This document shows positions 1 through 7,911 of a stretch of 64,000 bases of DNA, in pieces (the stretch's first letter is position 1; each line of letters opens with the position of its first letter). The stretch lies in contig CBFIHR010000016.1 of assembly GCA_965662365.1 (NCBI GenBank), positions 3,201 through 67,200 of the forward strand. The letters are read 5' to 3'. Source of the DNA: CAWVWD01 sp965662365. Its GTDB lineage: Bacteria; Bacteroidota; Bacteroidia; Chitinophagales; Saprospiraceae. The notes under the pieces are model-generated. The model made no database searches, was not told where the DNA came from, and was given only the letters and a program-made list of their open reading frames with translations. The position numbers were made by a program, and so were the translations under genes.

Positions 1-53
1 GCACGATAAACCAAAGCGTGACCATCGAGTAGAAATAGTTTTTTATTGGACAT
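1..53 (-). CDS. polA: DNA polymerase I, N-terminal fragment (cut by window edge)
   Basis: Reading the minus strand from the ATG at 53 gives MSNKKLFLLDGHALVYR before the window ends. This matches the start of bacterial DNA polymerase I, whose 5'-nuclease domain opens with a hydrophobic strand, a catalytic Asp and a Y-R motif (LFLLDG-hALvYRa). PolA fills gaps during lagging-strand synthesis and excision repair. Only 17 full codons are visible, so domain content and integrity cannot be judged. A repeat-built hairpin lies immediately upstream (63-137) and would be in its 5' leader. The alternative, another PIN/FEN nuclease with a similar N-terminus, is less likely. Confidence 0.7.
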   Translation of the reverse strand, partial: MSNKKLFLLDGHALVYR

Positions 54-62
54 TTTTTATTT

Positions 63-137
63 AGATGCGAGATGTGAGATGTGAGGTGAAAGATGTGAGT
101 GAAAATCCCAAATCTTAAATCTCAAATCTCAAATCTT
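63..137. repeat. Oligomer-array imperfect inverted repeat upstream of polA
   Basis: The left half repeats GAGATGTGA-like units and the right half repeats AAATCTC-like units. The right half read on the other strand (GATTTGAGATTTGAG) pairs with the left (GAGATGTGAGATGTGAG) apart from G/T differences. The whole can fold into an imperfect hairpin ending about 10 nt before the polA start codon. Confidence 0.6.
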
Positions 138-300
138 TATTTTATCATTAATTTGATTCTATTTTGTAAAGGTATTAATTCAATGGTTGAATTGTTAAAT
201 TGTTAGGCTGTTTTCTTGATATTGTTTTATCCTTTAACCATTTTGCTATTTAATTTTTGTCTCTAAAATACCAAACTCAACCACCTCAAAATATTTGTAG

Positions 301-318
301 TCTATTTTATAAAATAGA
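301..318. promoter_or_regulatory. Perfect 18-bp palindrome upstream of the DUF2306 gene
   Basis: TCTATTTTATAAAATAGA is a perfect two-fold palindrome 70 nt before the ATG at 389. It could be an operator for a dimeric regulator or simply an AT-rich hairpin. No regulator gene is adjacent. The rest of 138-388 is AT-rich with no gene that I can support. Confidence 0.3.
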
Positions 319-388
319 TTTTTGAGGATTAAAAGCTCAAAAATAATAGAAATCTCGTATTTTGAATATTCAGTTGAAACTTAAAGGA

Positions 389-1018
389 ATGAGAACGCTA
401 AAAATTACGATTTATCTTTTACTACTTGCTGTTTATGCCTTTTTTTGCTACCTAATGGCAGCGATCACGATGCAGTATATTCCAATAAATACAGATGTAG
501 CCTTTCTAAGAATCAAGCAAGAATACGTGACGATGATACATTATTCAATTTCATTTTTCATTCACGTATTCACCTCTATTTTTGTATTAATTGCAGGTTT
601 TACACAATTTTCTAAAACGATTCGGCAAAAATATTATTGGATTCACCAATCTTCAGGTTGGCTATACGTCGTAGCGACACTTTTATTCGCAGCTCCTTCA
701 GGATTGATTATCGGAATTTATGCTAATGGCGGATTTTGGTCACGAATTGGATTTTGTTTATTAGCTGTTTTGTGGTTTATATTTACGCTTGTCGCAATGT
801 GGAGATTGAAGCAAAAAAACATCATCGCACACCAACAATGGATGCTGCGTAGCTTTGCTTTAGCTATGTCTGCGATAACCCTTCGGGCTTGGAAATATGT
901 CATTGTAGCCCTTTTTCATCCGCCACCAATGGACGTTTACAGAGTTGTCGCTTGGTTGGGTTGGGTGTTGAATTTAGTGATTGTAGAAGTGTATATTTAT
1001 CGAAAATGGAAAGGATAA
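389..1018 (+). CDS. DUF2306 family integral membrane protein
   Basis: This 209-residue protein has about six hydrophobic segments spread along its length. It carries the DUF2306 signature: an early H-Y-S-I-S-F-F-I-H helix, then a W-I-H-Q-S-S-G-W-L-Y block, and an H-Q-Q-W-M-L-R-S-F-A-L segment near residue 150 in which conserved His and Arg lie at a membrane edge. The biochemical function of the family is not established; the paired His residues suggest a possible cofactor-binding membrane protein, which is inference. I chose the ATG at 389 because the nine codons before it, starting from a TTG, do not look like family sequence. An 18-bp palindrome lies upstream and a hairpin overlaps the stop codon. 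Confidence 0.75.
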   Translation: MRTLKITIYLLLLAVYAFFCYLMAAITMQYIPINTDVAFLRIKQEYVTMIHYSISFFIHVFTSIFVLIAGFTQFSKTIRQKYYWIHQSSGWLYVVATLLFAAPSGLIIGIYANGGFWSRIGFCLLAVLWFIFTLVAMWRLKQKNIIAHQQWMLRSFALAMSAITLRAWKYVIVALFHPPPMDVYRVVAWLGWVLNLVIVEVYIYRKWKG

Positions 1019-1044
1019 AAGGCATTTTAAAAATACCTTTTATC
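1014..1044 (+). terminator. Stem-loop overlapping the DUF2306 stop codon
   Basis: GATAAAAGG (1014-1022) pairs with CCTTTTATC (1036-1044), with a further ATTT/AAAT inner stem. The stop codon TAA at 1016-1018 lies in the stem. It may terminate the upstream gene or separate it from the lipoprotein gene 21 nt further on. Confidence 0.45.
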
Positions 1045-1065
1045 TAACACTTAAAATTAAAATCA

Positions 1066-1944
1066 ATGAAAAAACTATTTATTTACACCTTCCTTTTAGG
1101 AATGTTAGCAGCGTGTGGCGAAACGGAAACGGCACAACAACAAGAAACACTACAACAAACCGAACAGATACAACAACTTCCGCAACAAACCGTTGAAATC
1201 CCTGAAAATCAACAGGGAATGTATGGTTATTATGTCGGAATGTTTGAAGCCGAAGAGTTCAAAAAAAATAAAAAGCCATCTTATTCCAACAAGATTAATA
1301 TCGCTATTGATAAAATCGAAGATGGAAAAATCGAAGGTCACAGCGTTATCGCAGGAAATAGCCGACCGTTTTCGGGAACGATTACAGATAAAGGAAATAA
1401 TGTCTATGCAGTTGAAGCAAAAGAACCAGGTGACGACAAATATGATGGAACGTTTTCATTTATAGTCGATGCTACGAACAAAAGCCTTCAAGGAACTTGG
1501 GTAGCGAATGATAAAAAATTAGCCGTTACAAAAAGAAAGTATAACTTACCCAAAAAGGTATTTATGTACAAAAAGGATTTAGAGTTAGAAGAAAGCGTTG
1601 TACAAGATATTTTTTATGATAGCTATGATGACGAGCAAGGTACGTTCGAGATTCCGACAGAACAGGCGATTCTTATCAATGCTTCTAATACAGAATTGAA
1701 GCCTGAAGATATAGAAAACTTGTATAAAGGCGATATGGAAATCATTCGTAATGCAATTTATGCACGTCACGGCTATACCTTCAAATATCGTAGAATGCGT
1801 TATATTTTTGATAAAATCAGTTGGTATATTCCTGTGCATACCGAAGTGAAAGACATGCTGACGGATTTAGAAAAGAAAAATATTGACCTGTTGAAACGTT
1901 ATGAAAAACATTTAGAAGCGTATTATGATGCTTACGGGAGATAG
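1066..1944 (+). CDS. Lipoprotein with C-terminal YARHG domain
   Basis: The 292-residue product begins with a lipoprotein signal peptide: K-K-L-F, a hydrophobic core and the lipobox LAAC at residues 14-17. A Gln/Thr-rich spacer (about 20-50) follows, then a beta-rich middle region. The C-terminal block MEIIRNAIYARHGYTF (about residues 225-240) is the YARHG domain, a family of extracellular or envelope-attached proteins whose function is unknown. The protein is probably anchored in the periplasm or at the cell surface. Neighbours give no functional clue: a DUF2306 gene lies before it and histidine ammonia-lyase after it. I am confident of the domain and the lipidation, not of the role. Confidence 0.8.
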   Translation: MKKLFIYTFLLGMLAACGETETAQQQETLQQTEQIQQLPQQTVEIPENQQGMYGYYVGMFEAEEFKKNKKPSYSNKINIAIDKIEDGKIEGHSVIAGNSRPFSGTITDKGNNVYAVEAKEPGDDKYDGTFSFIVDATNKSLQGTWVANDKKLAVTKRKYNLPKKVFMYKKDLELEESVVQDIFYDSYDDEQGTFEIPTEQAILINASNTELKPEDIENLYKGDMEIIRNAIYARHGYTFKYRRMRYIFDKISWYIPVHTEVKDMLTDLEKKNIDLLKRYEKHLEAYYDAYGR

Positions 1945-1948
1945 ATAT

Positions 1949-2030
1949 AATGTTCGAATGTTCGAATGTTTCAATGTTCGAGTGTTTTGTAACATTTGAA
2001 CACTCGAACATTCAAACACTAAAACATTTC
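1949..2030. repeat. Octamer-array hairpin between the YARHG and hutH genes
   Basis: Positions 1949-1988 are five consecutive 8-mers of the AATGTTCG type. Positions 1991-2030 are five 8-mers of the AACATTTG/AACACTCG type. AATGTTCGAGTGTT (1973-1986) pairs perfectly with AACACTCGAACATT (1999-2012), and the outer octamers pair imperfectly. The unit length is exactly 8 throughout both arms. It ends about 55 nt before hutH. Confidence 0.75.
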
Positions 2031-2085
2031 AACAATTTTTCAGACCTTTGCAGCCCATATTTTATTAAAATTTTGAAATTAAACT

Positions 2086-4035
2086 ATGCAGCCTACCACT
2101 AATGTTATTTTAAATGGGCAAAGTTTGTCTATTGACCAAGTTTTGCGAGTTGCGGAAGATTATGCAAAAGTCGAAATTGCTCCTGAAGCAATCGAAAACG
2201 TGATTGAAAGTCAAGTTTTTATTACGAATCAAGTTGAGTTAGGAAAAATTATTTACGGTGTAACGACTGGTTTTGGTATCAATGCTGATAAGGTGATTGA
2301 GCAAAAAGATGCGTCTGATTTGCAACGGAACCTTTTGTTATCACACGCTTGTGGCGTTGGAAAACCATTTGATGAAGGTATTGTACGGGCGATTATGACG
2401 ATTCGTTTAAATACTTTGTTGGCTGGTCATTCGGGTGTTCGGTTAGAAACGATCCGCTTATTGCAACAATTTATTAATTATCGGATTCATCCAATGATTC
2501 CTGAACAGGGTTCGGTTGGGGCGAGTGGCGATTTGTGTCCGTTATCGCACATGGCTATTCCGTTGATGGGCGAGGGGTTGGTGCATTTTAAGGGGCAGCG
2601 ACTGCGGACTTCTGAATTGTATCAATTGGAAGCTGTTCAATCAATTAATCGTCAAATTGAACAGGAGAACGAAAGCCGTGATGAATTGGAAAAAATGCCG
2701 TTAATCGCTCCGATTGAATTGTCGTACAAGGAAGGAATCGGATTGAGTAATGGTACGACTTTGATGGTGAGTTTAGGCGTTTTTGGCGTAAGCCGAGCGA
2801 AAGATTTAATGGATAAATCTATTCTTAGTGCCGCTTTGTTGATGGAAGGGCATTGTTCTCGACCGAAGGCTTTTGATTATAAAATTCATGCGGTTCGTAA
2901 GCATAGCGGACAAATCGAAATCGCTAAACGAATGCGAGAGTTGACGGAAGGCTCGACGATGATTGGGATTTCTCCATTGAAGATTTTAAAGTATTTTCCA
3001 AAAACGATTATTGTGGAAAATGCAGACTTTTCTGTGTTGATCAATCGTTTGACACAGTTACAGTTACATTTGCAAAAGCAAATCGAAATTACGAATAATT
3101 TAGAAGTTCAGGTCAAGGCAAAGTCACGTTTGGTAAGGGTTGAACGATTGTTGAAGGTCGAAAATGCACAAGACTTTTTGGATTTGGAAAATTTAAAAGG
3201 CGTGGTTGATTTTATTCCGAAGTTATTCTGTGATTTCTTATTAAAATATATGCCAACGGAGTTGAAAAATCGGGATTTTTGGCAGGATCTGGTGCATATT
3301 GCGAAAAAGAAAATCACGCCACAAGATGCGTATTCGATTCGTTGTTTTCCGCAAGTTTTTGGAGCAAGCCTAAAAGCGATTGAACATGCCGAAGCGGTTA
3401 TTACGGACGAACTGAATGCGGTAGTGGATAATCCGATTATTTTTATGGAAAATCAGATTTTGCCCGATGGGACGAAGGTCGAATATAACGATGTGATCTC
3501 CGGCGGAAATTTTCACGGACAACCGATTGCGTTGGTGTTGGATTATCTAAAATTGGCGGTTGCCGAAATGGGGAATATTATGGAACGCCAGATTAATAAA
3601 ATGGTTGATGCGGCGACAAATGACGGTTTGCCACCGTTTTTGATTCAAGATGCTGGGTTGCATTCGGGCTTGATGATTCCACAATATACGGCTGCTTCGA
3701 TTGTTTCTGAAAACAAAGTTTTGGTGCATCCTGCTTCGGCAGATTCGATTCCGACCTCTGCAAATCAAGAGGATCACGTCAGTATGGGACCGATTGCTGG
3801 TCGTCAATTATTACAAATTATTGGCAATGTTCAGAAGGTGTTGGCAATACATATTTTGACGGCAAAACAAGCGGTAGCCATGCGTTTGAAACAATTTGAT
3901 ACGATTGTTCCGACTCAAATGGCGACGGCAACAAAAGAATTGTACGACAAAGTTGAAGCGCTGGGAATAACGACAATTGAGGAGGATAGATTTTTGTGGG
4001 AAGATATTGATAAATTGATGGCTTTGGCAAAGTAA
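2086..4035 (+). CDS. hutH: Histidine ammonia-lyase (aromatic amino acid lyase) with an extra internal segment
   Basis: Predicted to deaminate L-histidine to trans-urocanate. The MIO cofactor forms from Ala146-Ser147-Gly148 in the GSVGASGDLCPLSHMA block. Other family marks are YGVTTGFG (57-64), LLLSHACG with the His that typifies HAL rather than PAL/TAL, QDAYSIRC, GGNFHGQP and NQEDHVSMG near the C-terminus. At 649 residues it is about 140 longer than ordinary HutH. The excess lies mainly between the EGSTMIG segment (about 286) and QDAYSIRC (about 412), a charged, helix-rich stretch. No hutU, hutI or hutG is next to it, so it is not in a hut operon here. The substrate could be another aromatic amino acid; histidine is the best guess. 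Confidence 0.82.
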   Translation: MQPTTNVILNGQSLSIDQVLRVAEDYAKVEIAPEAIENVIESQVFITNQVELGKIIYGVTTGFGINADKVIEQKDASDLQRNLLLSHACGVGKPFDEGIVRAIMTIRLNTLLAGHSGVRLETIRLLQQFINYRIHPMIPEQGSVGASGDLCPLSHMAIPLMGEGLVHFKGQRLRTSELYQLEAVQSINRQIEQENESRDELEKMPLIAPIELSYKEGIGLSNGTTLMVSLGVFGVSRAKDLMDKSILSAALLMEGHCSRPKAFDYKIHAVRKHSGQIEIAKRMRELTEGSTMIGISPLKILKYFPKTIIVENADFSVLINRLTQLQLHLQKQIEITNNLEVQVKAKSRLVRVERLLKVENAQDFLDLENLKGVVDFIPKLFCDFLLKYMPTELKNRDFWQDLVHIAKKKITPQDAYSIRCFPQVFGASLKAIEHAEAVITDELNAVVDNPIIFMENQILPDGTKVEYNDVISGGNFHGQPIALVLDYLKLAVAEMGNIMERQINKMVDAATNDGLPPFLIQDAGLHSGLMIPQYTAASIVSENKVLVHPASADSIPTSANQEDHVSMGPIAGRQLLQIIGNVQKVLAIHILTAKQAVAMRLKQFDTIVPTQMATATKELYDKVEALGITTIEEDRFLWEDIDKLMALAK

Positions 4036-4068
4036 AACTGAGTGAGGCTCGGTTCAGATATATTTATA

Positions 4069-4099
4069 GCAGCCAGGTTTAACTTGGCTGCACTTTTTT
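4069..4099 (+). terminator. Intrinsic terminator after hutH
   Basis: GCAGCCA (4069-4075) pairs with TGGCTGC (4085-4091) around a 9-nt loop and is followed by a run of Ts. It lies 34 nt past the hutH stop codon. Confidence 0.75.
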
Positions 4100-4274
4100 A
4101 CGTCAAAATGTCACCTAAAACCTGCCAGATTACCCAAAAAAATATTTGGAATAAAATATGACGAGAAACAATACCGAAGCCTACCTTTTGTCTTCGATTT
4201 CAAAGTAATCAGTCCTAATAGATTCTTATGGGTTCATTAATCAATAATTCATAATGAATACAGTTTGAAATCGT

Positions 4275-4282
4275 TATATTTG
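4275..4282 (+). promoter_or_regulatory. Candidate -7 element of the secA promoter
   Basis: TATATTTG followed by GC fits the Bacteroidota -7 consensus TAnnTTTG. I found no TTG at the expected upstream spacing, so this is only a half match. Transcription from here would give a leader of about 130 nt that includes the hairpin at 4331-4407. Confidence 0.35.
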
Positions 4283-4330
4283 CGATGCTTTTGAAAAAAA
4301 CGATAAATCATTATTAAAATAAATAAAATA

Positions 4331-4407
4331 ATGATTGTTAAGATTGCTTGATTATCAAATTGTTATGATAAATTAACAATTTAATAGTCCAACAGTCTAA
4401 CAATCAT
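4331..4407. repeat. Long imperfect hairpin in the secA leader
   Basis: The arm 4331-4364 (starting ATGATTGTTAAGATTG) and the arm 4375-4407 (ending CTAACAATCAT) are reverse complements over about 33 nt with several mismatches. The structure ends 13 nt before the secA ATG. Each arm is built from loosely repeated GATTGTT/AACAATC-type units. Confidence 0.65.
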
Positions 4408-4420
4408 TTCAATAACAATC

Positions 4421-7400
4421 ATGTTAAAATTTTTATCAAAATTATTTGGTGGTAATAAGCAAGACAAAGATGTAAAGGCAATGGAGCCGATTGTCGAGCA
4501 AGTGAATGAGGAGTATGCGAAGTTACATAGCCTAACAAATGACGAGTTACGAAATAAAACAATAGAGTTTCGTGCTGCTATCCAAGAACATTTGGCTGGT
4601 ATTAATGAAGATATTGATGCGTTAAAAACAAATGCTGCGGAAACGAAAGACTTTGAGGAAAAGGAACGGATTTTCGGTGAAATAGATGAGCTTATTAAGG
4701 AACGAGATAAGCATTTAGAAGATATTTTGGAGGAAATCTTACCTGAAGCTTTTGCGGTAGTGAAAGAAACGGCAAGACGTTTCACCATGATGGAAGCTAT
4801 CTATACGGCGAATGGTGAAGAGTTAATAACAACCGCAACACAGCACGATAGAGAATTGGCGGCACAAGGTAAGACTTATGTTCGTATCGAAGGCGATAAA
4901 GCTTATTGGAAAAATCATTGGGACGCAGCAGGTGGAAAGATTGAGTGGGCAATGGTTCATTACGATGTGCAGTTGATGGGTGGCTATTCCTTACACAAAG
5001 GTAAGATTGCTGAAATGCAAACTGGTGAGGGTAAAACTTTAGTCGCAACGCTTCCGGCTTATGTGAATGGTTTGGCTGGTTACGGTGTTCACGTTGTGAC
5101 GGTGAATGATTATTTAGCTCGACGTGATGCGGAATGGATTGGACCGGTGATGGAGTTTTTGTTATTGACGATTGATTGTATTGACAAATATCCGTCGCAC
5201 TCGGAAGGTCGTAAAAGGGCTTATCAATGTGATATTACTTATGGTACAAATAACGAGTTTGGTTTCGATTATTTGCGTGATAATATGGTGCGTTCGGACG
5301 AAGATAAGGTTCAAGGAAAGCATCATTATGCGATGGTCGATGAGATTGATTCAGTTTTAATTGATGATGCTCGTACGCCTTTAATCATTTCAGGGCCAAT
5401 TCCACAAGGCTCTGGCAAACAGGAATATGATGCTTTGAAACCTCGTGTCGAAGCCTTGGTACAAGCTCAAAGAAAATTAGCACAAGAGTTTTTGAATGGT
5501 GCGAAAAAGAAAATTCGTGAAGGTAATAATGGCCCAGAAGAGGGTCAAGGTGGCTTGGATTTATTCCGTGCCTTTCGTGCGATGCCAAAGTATCGTCCGT
5601 TGATTAAATTCATGGGAGAACAAGGTGTCAAAGCGACATTAGAAAAAACGGAAAACTTCTATTTGCAAGAGCAAGGAAAAAATATGCCGTTGGCAGATGC
5701 TCCGTTATATTTTTCTATTGTTGAAAAAAATAGAAGTATTGACTTGACGGAGAAAGGAGCGGAATTTTTGGCAAAAGGCCAAGAAGACCCGAACTTCTTT
5801 GTGATGCCTGATATTACGGCTGAAATGCAAGAAATTGATGAAACAGAAGGGATCGAAGCAGAGGAAAAAGTAAAGCGGAAAGAACAACTTATCGAAGATT
5901 TCTCCACAAAATCTCAACGCTTACACGCTACAAATCAATTGCTAAAAGCTTATACGCTTTTTGAAAAAGACGATGATTACTTAGTGGCAGAAGGAAAAGT
6001 AAAAATCATTGATGAGCAGACAGGTCGTACGATGGAAGGTCGTCGTTATTCTGACGGTTTGCATCAAGCCTTAGAAGCGAAAGAAAATGTAAAAATCGAA
6101 GCCGCAACCCAAACTTATGCAACGGTTACCTTACAGAACTTTTTCCGTATGTATCATAAGTTGGCTGGTATGACTGGTACCGCTGAAACGGAAGCAAAAG
6201 AGTTTTGGGATATTTATAAATTAGATGTTGTCGTTGTTCCTACGAATAAACCGATTGCTCGGGATGACCGTGATGATTTGGTGTATAAAACAGAACGTGA
6301 AAAATTCAATGCGATTATTGACGAAGTCCAACGATTAGTAGAAGGTGGTCGTCCTGTATTAGTTGGTACAACTACGGTTGATGTATCGGAGCGATTGAGT
6401 CGTATGTTGCGTTTGCGAGGAATCGAACATAATGTTTTGAACGCAAAACGCCATCAACAAGAGGCAGAAGTGGTCGCACAGGCTGGTAAACCTGGTCAGG
6501 TGACAATCGCAACAAATATGGCTGGTCGTGGTACGGATATTAAGATTTCTAAGGCTGTAAAAGATGCCGGTGGTTTGGCAATTATCGGTACAGAACGACA
6601 TGATTCTCGTCGTGTTGATAGACAGTTGCGAGGTCGTGCAGGTCGTCAAGGAGACCCTGGTTCTTCTCAGTTTTATGTGTCTTTGGAAGATAAGTTGATG
6701 CGATTGTTTCACTCGGAACGTATCACGAAAATGATGGATAGAATGGGGCATCAAGATGGTGAAGTGATTCAACATTCTATGGTGACAAAATCTATCGAAC
6801 GAGCGCAACAGCGTTTAGAGGAAAATAGTTTCGGTACACGTAAGCGATTATTGGATTACGATGATGTCATGAACATTCAGCGTGAAGCGATTTATGCCCG
6901 TCGTAATAATGCTCTTTCGGGCGAACGCTTGTCTGTGGATATTTATAATATGTTGACGGAGTTTGCACAAGAGTTGTATTTGTCACATAAGTACAATAGC
7001 GATTACGAACAATTTCAACAAAACTGTTTGTTATTCTTAGGTATCGAACCAAAACTTACAGAAGAGCAATTCAATAATGGCGATGCAGAGGAAATGGCGT
7101 TTGTATTCGAGGAAGAAGTGACGGATTATTACGCTAAGAAAATGGACACGATTCGTAAAACGGTTTTACCAACGATTCAAAACGTTTACGAAAATGAAGG
7201 TCATCAATATAAAAATATTGCGATTCCATTTACCGATGGCAAGAAAGGAATGAACTTGGTCGCTAACTTAGAAGAAGCTGTCAAAACAGATGGTGAATCT
7301 ATTATTACCGAGTTAGAAAAAGGCATCACTTTAGCTTTAATTGACAATAATTGGAAAGAGCATTTACGCTCCATGGACGAATTGAAAGATGCGTCATTTG

Positions 7401-7747
7401 CGGCACAATTTGAGCAAAAAGATCCGTTGGTAATTTATAAAAAAGAAGCCTACGACTTATTCAAAGAGTTTATTAGTACGGTGAATCGTGAAGTAACGAA
7501 TTTTTTACTAAAAGGAAAAATCAAGTTAGAAAATCCTGAAGATGTAAAAGAAGCTCGTGCGCCTCGTCGTCCTGCTCGTGATAGAACACAAACAAACCGT
7601 CAAGAAGGCGGCGAACCACAAGCATCTGGCAATAGAGCCGCAAGTAGGCCACAAACGGTACGCAGAACGCAGCCGAAAGTCGGACGAAATGCACCTTGTC
7701 CGTGTGGAAGTGGAAAGAAGTATAAGCATTGTCATGGGAAGAAGTAA
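4421..7747 (+). CDS. secA: Preprotein translocase ATPase SecA
   Basis: SecA is the motor that drives unfolded precursors through SecYEG. Walker A is MQTGEGKT at 199-206, followed by the ARRDAEW region, the VDEIDSVLIDDARTPL Walker B block, and helicase motifs NMAGRGTDI and QLRGRAGRQGDPG. The C-terminus carries the zinc-binding C-P-C-G-S-G-K-K-Y-K-H-C-H tail (Cys1093, Cys1095, Cys1104, His1105) used for SecB and lipid contact. At 1108 residues it is about 200 longer than E. coli SecA. Walker A is displaced by nearly 100 residues because of an acidic helical insertion (about 50-150), a known feature of Bacteroidota SecA; further extra sequence lies around 345-500. A candidate promoter element and a long hairpin precede it. 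Confidence 0.97.
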   Translation: MLKFLSKLFGGNKQDKDVKAMEPIVEQVNEEYAKLHSLTNDELRNKTIEFRAAIQEHLAGINEDIDALKTNAAETKDFEEKERIFGEIDELIKERDKHLEDILEEILPEAFAVVKETARRFTMMEAIYTANGEELITTATQHDRELAAQGKTYVRIEGDKAYWKNHWDAAGGKIEWAMVHYDVQLMGGYSLHKGKIAEMQTGEGKTLVATLPAYVNGLAGYGVHVVTVNDYLARRDAEWIGPVMEFLLLTIDCIDKYPSHSEGRKRAYQCDITYGTNNEFGFDYLRDNMVRSDEDKVQGKHHYAMVDEIDSVLIDDARTPLIISGPIPQGSGKQEYDALKPRVEALVQAQRKLAQEFLNGAKKKIREGNNGPEEGQGGLDLFRAFRAMPKYRPLIKFMGEQGVKATLEKTENFYLQEQGKNMPLADAPLYFSIVEKNRSIDLTEKGAEFLAKGQEDPNFFVMPDITAEMQEIDETEGIEAEEKVKRKEQLIEDFSTKSQRLHATNQLLKAYTLFEKDDDYLVAEGKVKIIDEQTGRTMEGRRYSDGLHQALEAKENVKIEAATQTYATVTLQNFFRMYHKLAGMTGTAETEAKEFWDIYKLDVVVVPTNKPIARDDRDDLVYKTEREKFNAIIDEVQRLVEGGRPVLVGTTTVDVSERLSRMLRLRGIEHNVLNAKRHQQEAEVVAQAGKPGQVTIATNMAGRGTDIKISKAVKDAGGLAIIGTERHDSRRVDRQLRGRAGRQGDPGSSQFYVSLEDKLMRLFHSERITKMMDRMGHQDGEVIQHSMVTKSIERAQQRLEENSFGTRKRLLDYDDVMNIQREAIYARRNNALSGERLSVDIYNMLTEFAQELYLSHKYNSDYEQFQQNCLLFLGIEPKLTEEQFNNGDAEEMAFVFEEEVTDYYAKKMDTIRKTVLPTIQNVYENEGHQYKNIAIPFTDGKKGMNLVANLEEAVKTDGESIITELEKGITLALIDNNWKEHLRSMDELKDASFAAQFEQKDPLVIYKKEAYDLFKEFISTVNREVTNFLLKGKIKLENPEDVKEARAPRRPARDRTQTNRQEGGEPQASGNRAASRPQTVRRTQPKVGRNAPCPCGSGKKYKHCHGKK

Positions 7748-7774
7748 CGCTTAGCTGTACTCGGTGAAAATATA

Positions 7775-7809
7775 AAAAGCCGCTTGAAATGAAGTTTTGA
7801 GCGGCTTTT
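7775..7809. terminator. Bidirectional terminator, secA side
   Basis: AAAAGCCGCT (7775-7784) pairs with AGCGGCTTTT (7800-7809), with A-rich sequence on one side and Ts on the other. It sits 28 nt after the secA stop, between convergent genes. Confidence 0.75.
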
Positions 7810-7823
7810 GTCATAAAAAACAA

Positions 7824-7854
7824 AAAGGTCGAATACACAAAGTATTCGACCTTT
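7824..7854. terminator. Bidirectional terminator, PorE-like gene side
   Basis: AAAGGTCGAATAC (7824-7836) pairs perfectly with GTATTCGACCTTT (7842-7854) around a 5-nt loop. It is placed to stop transcription of the minus-strand gene ending at 7912. Confidence 0.75.
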
Positions 7855-7911
7855 CATTAAAAAGTATTTCAAATTGTAACTGTACTTGTTCATTACAAAC
7901 TGCCAGCCGTT

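Noticed and set aside
4108..4126. AAACCTGCCAGATT as a degenerate copy of the CCTGACAGG palindrome
   Set aside because: Only a partial half-site, with no matching arm; too weak to count as a REP copy.
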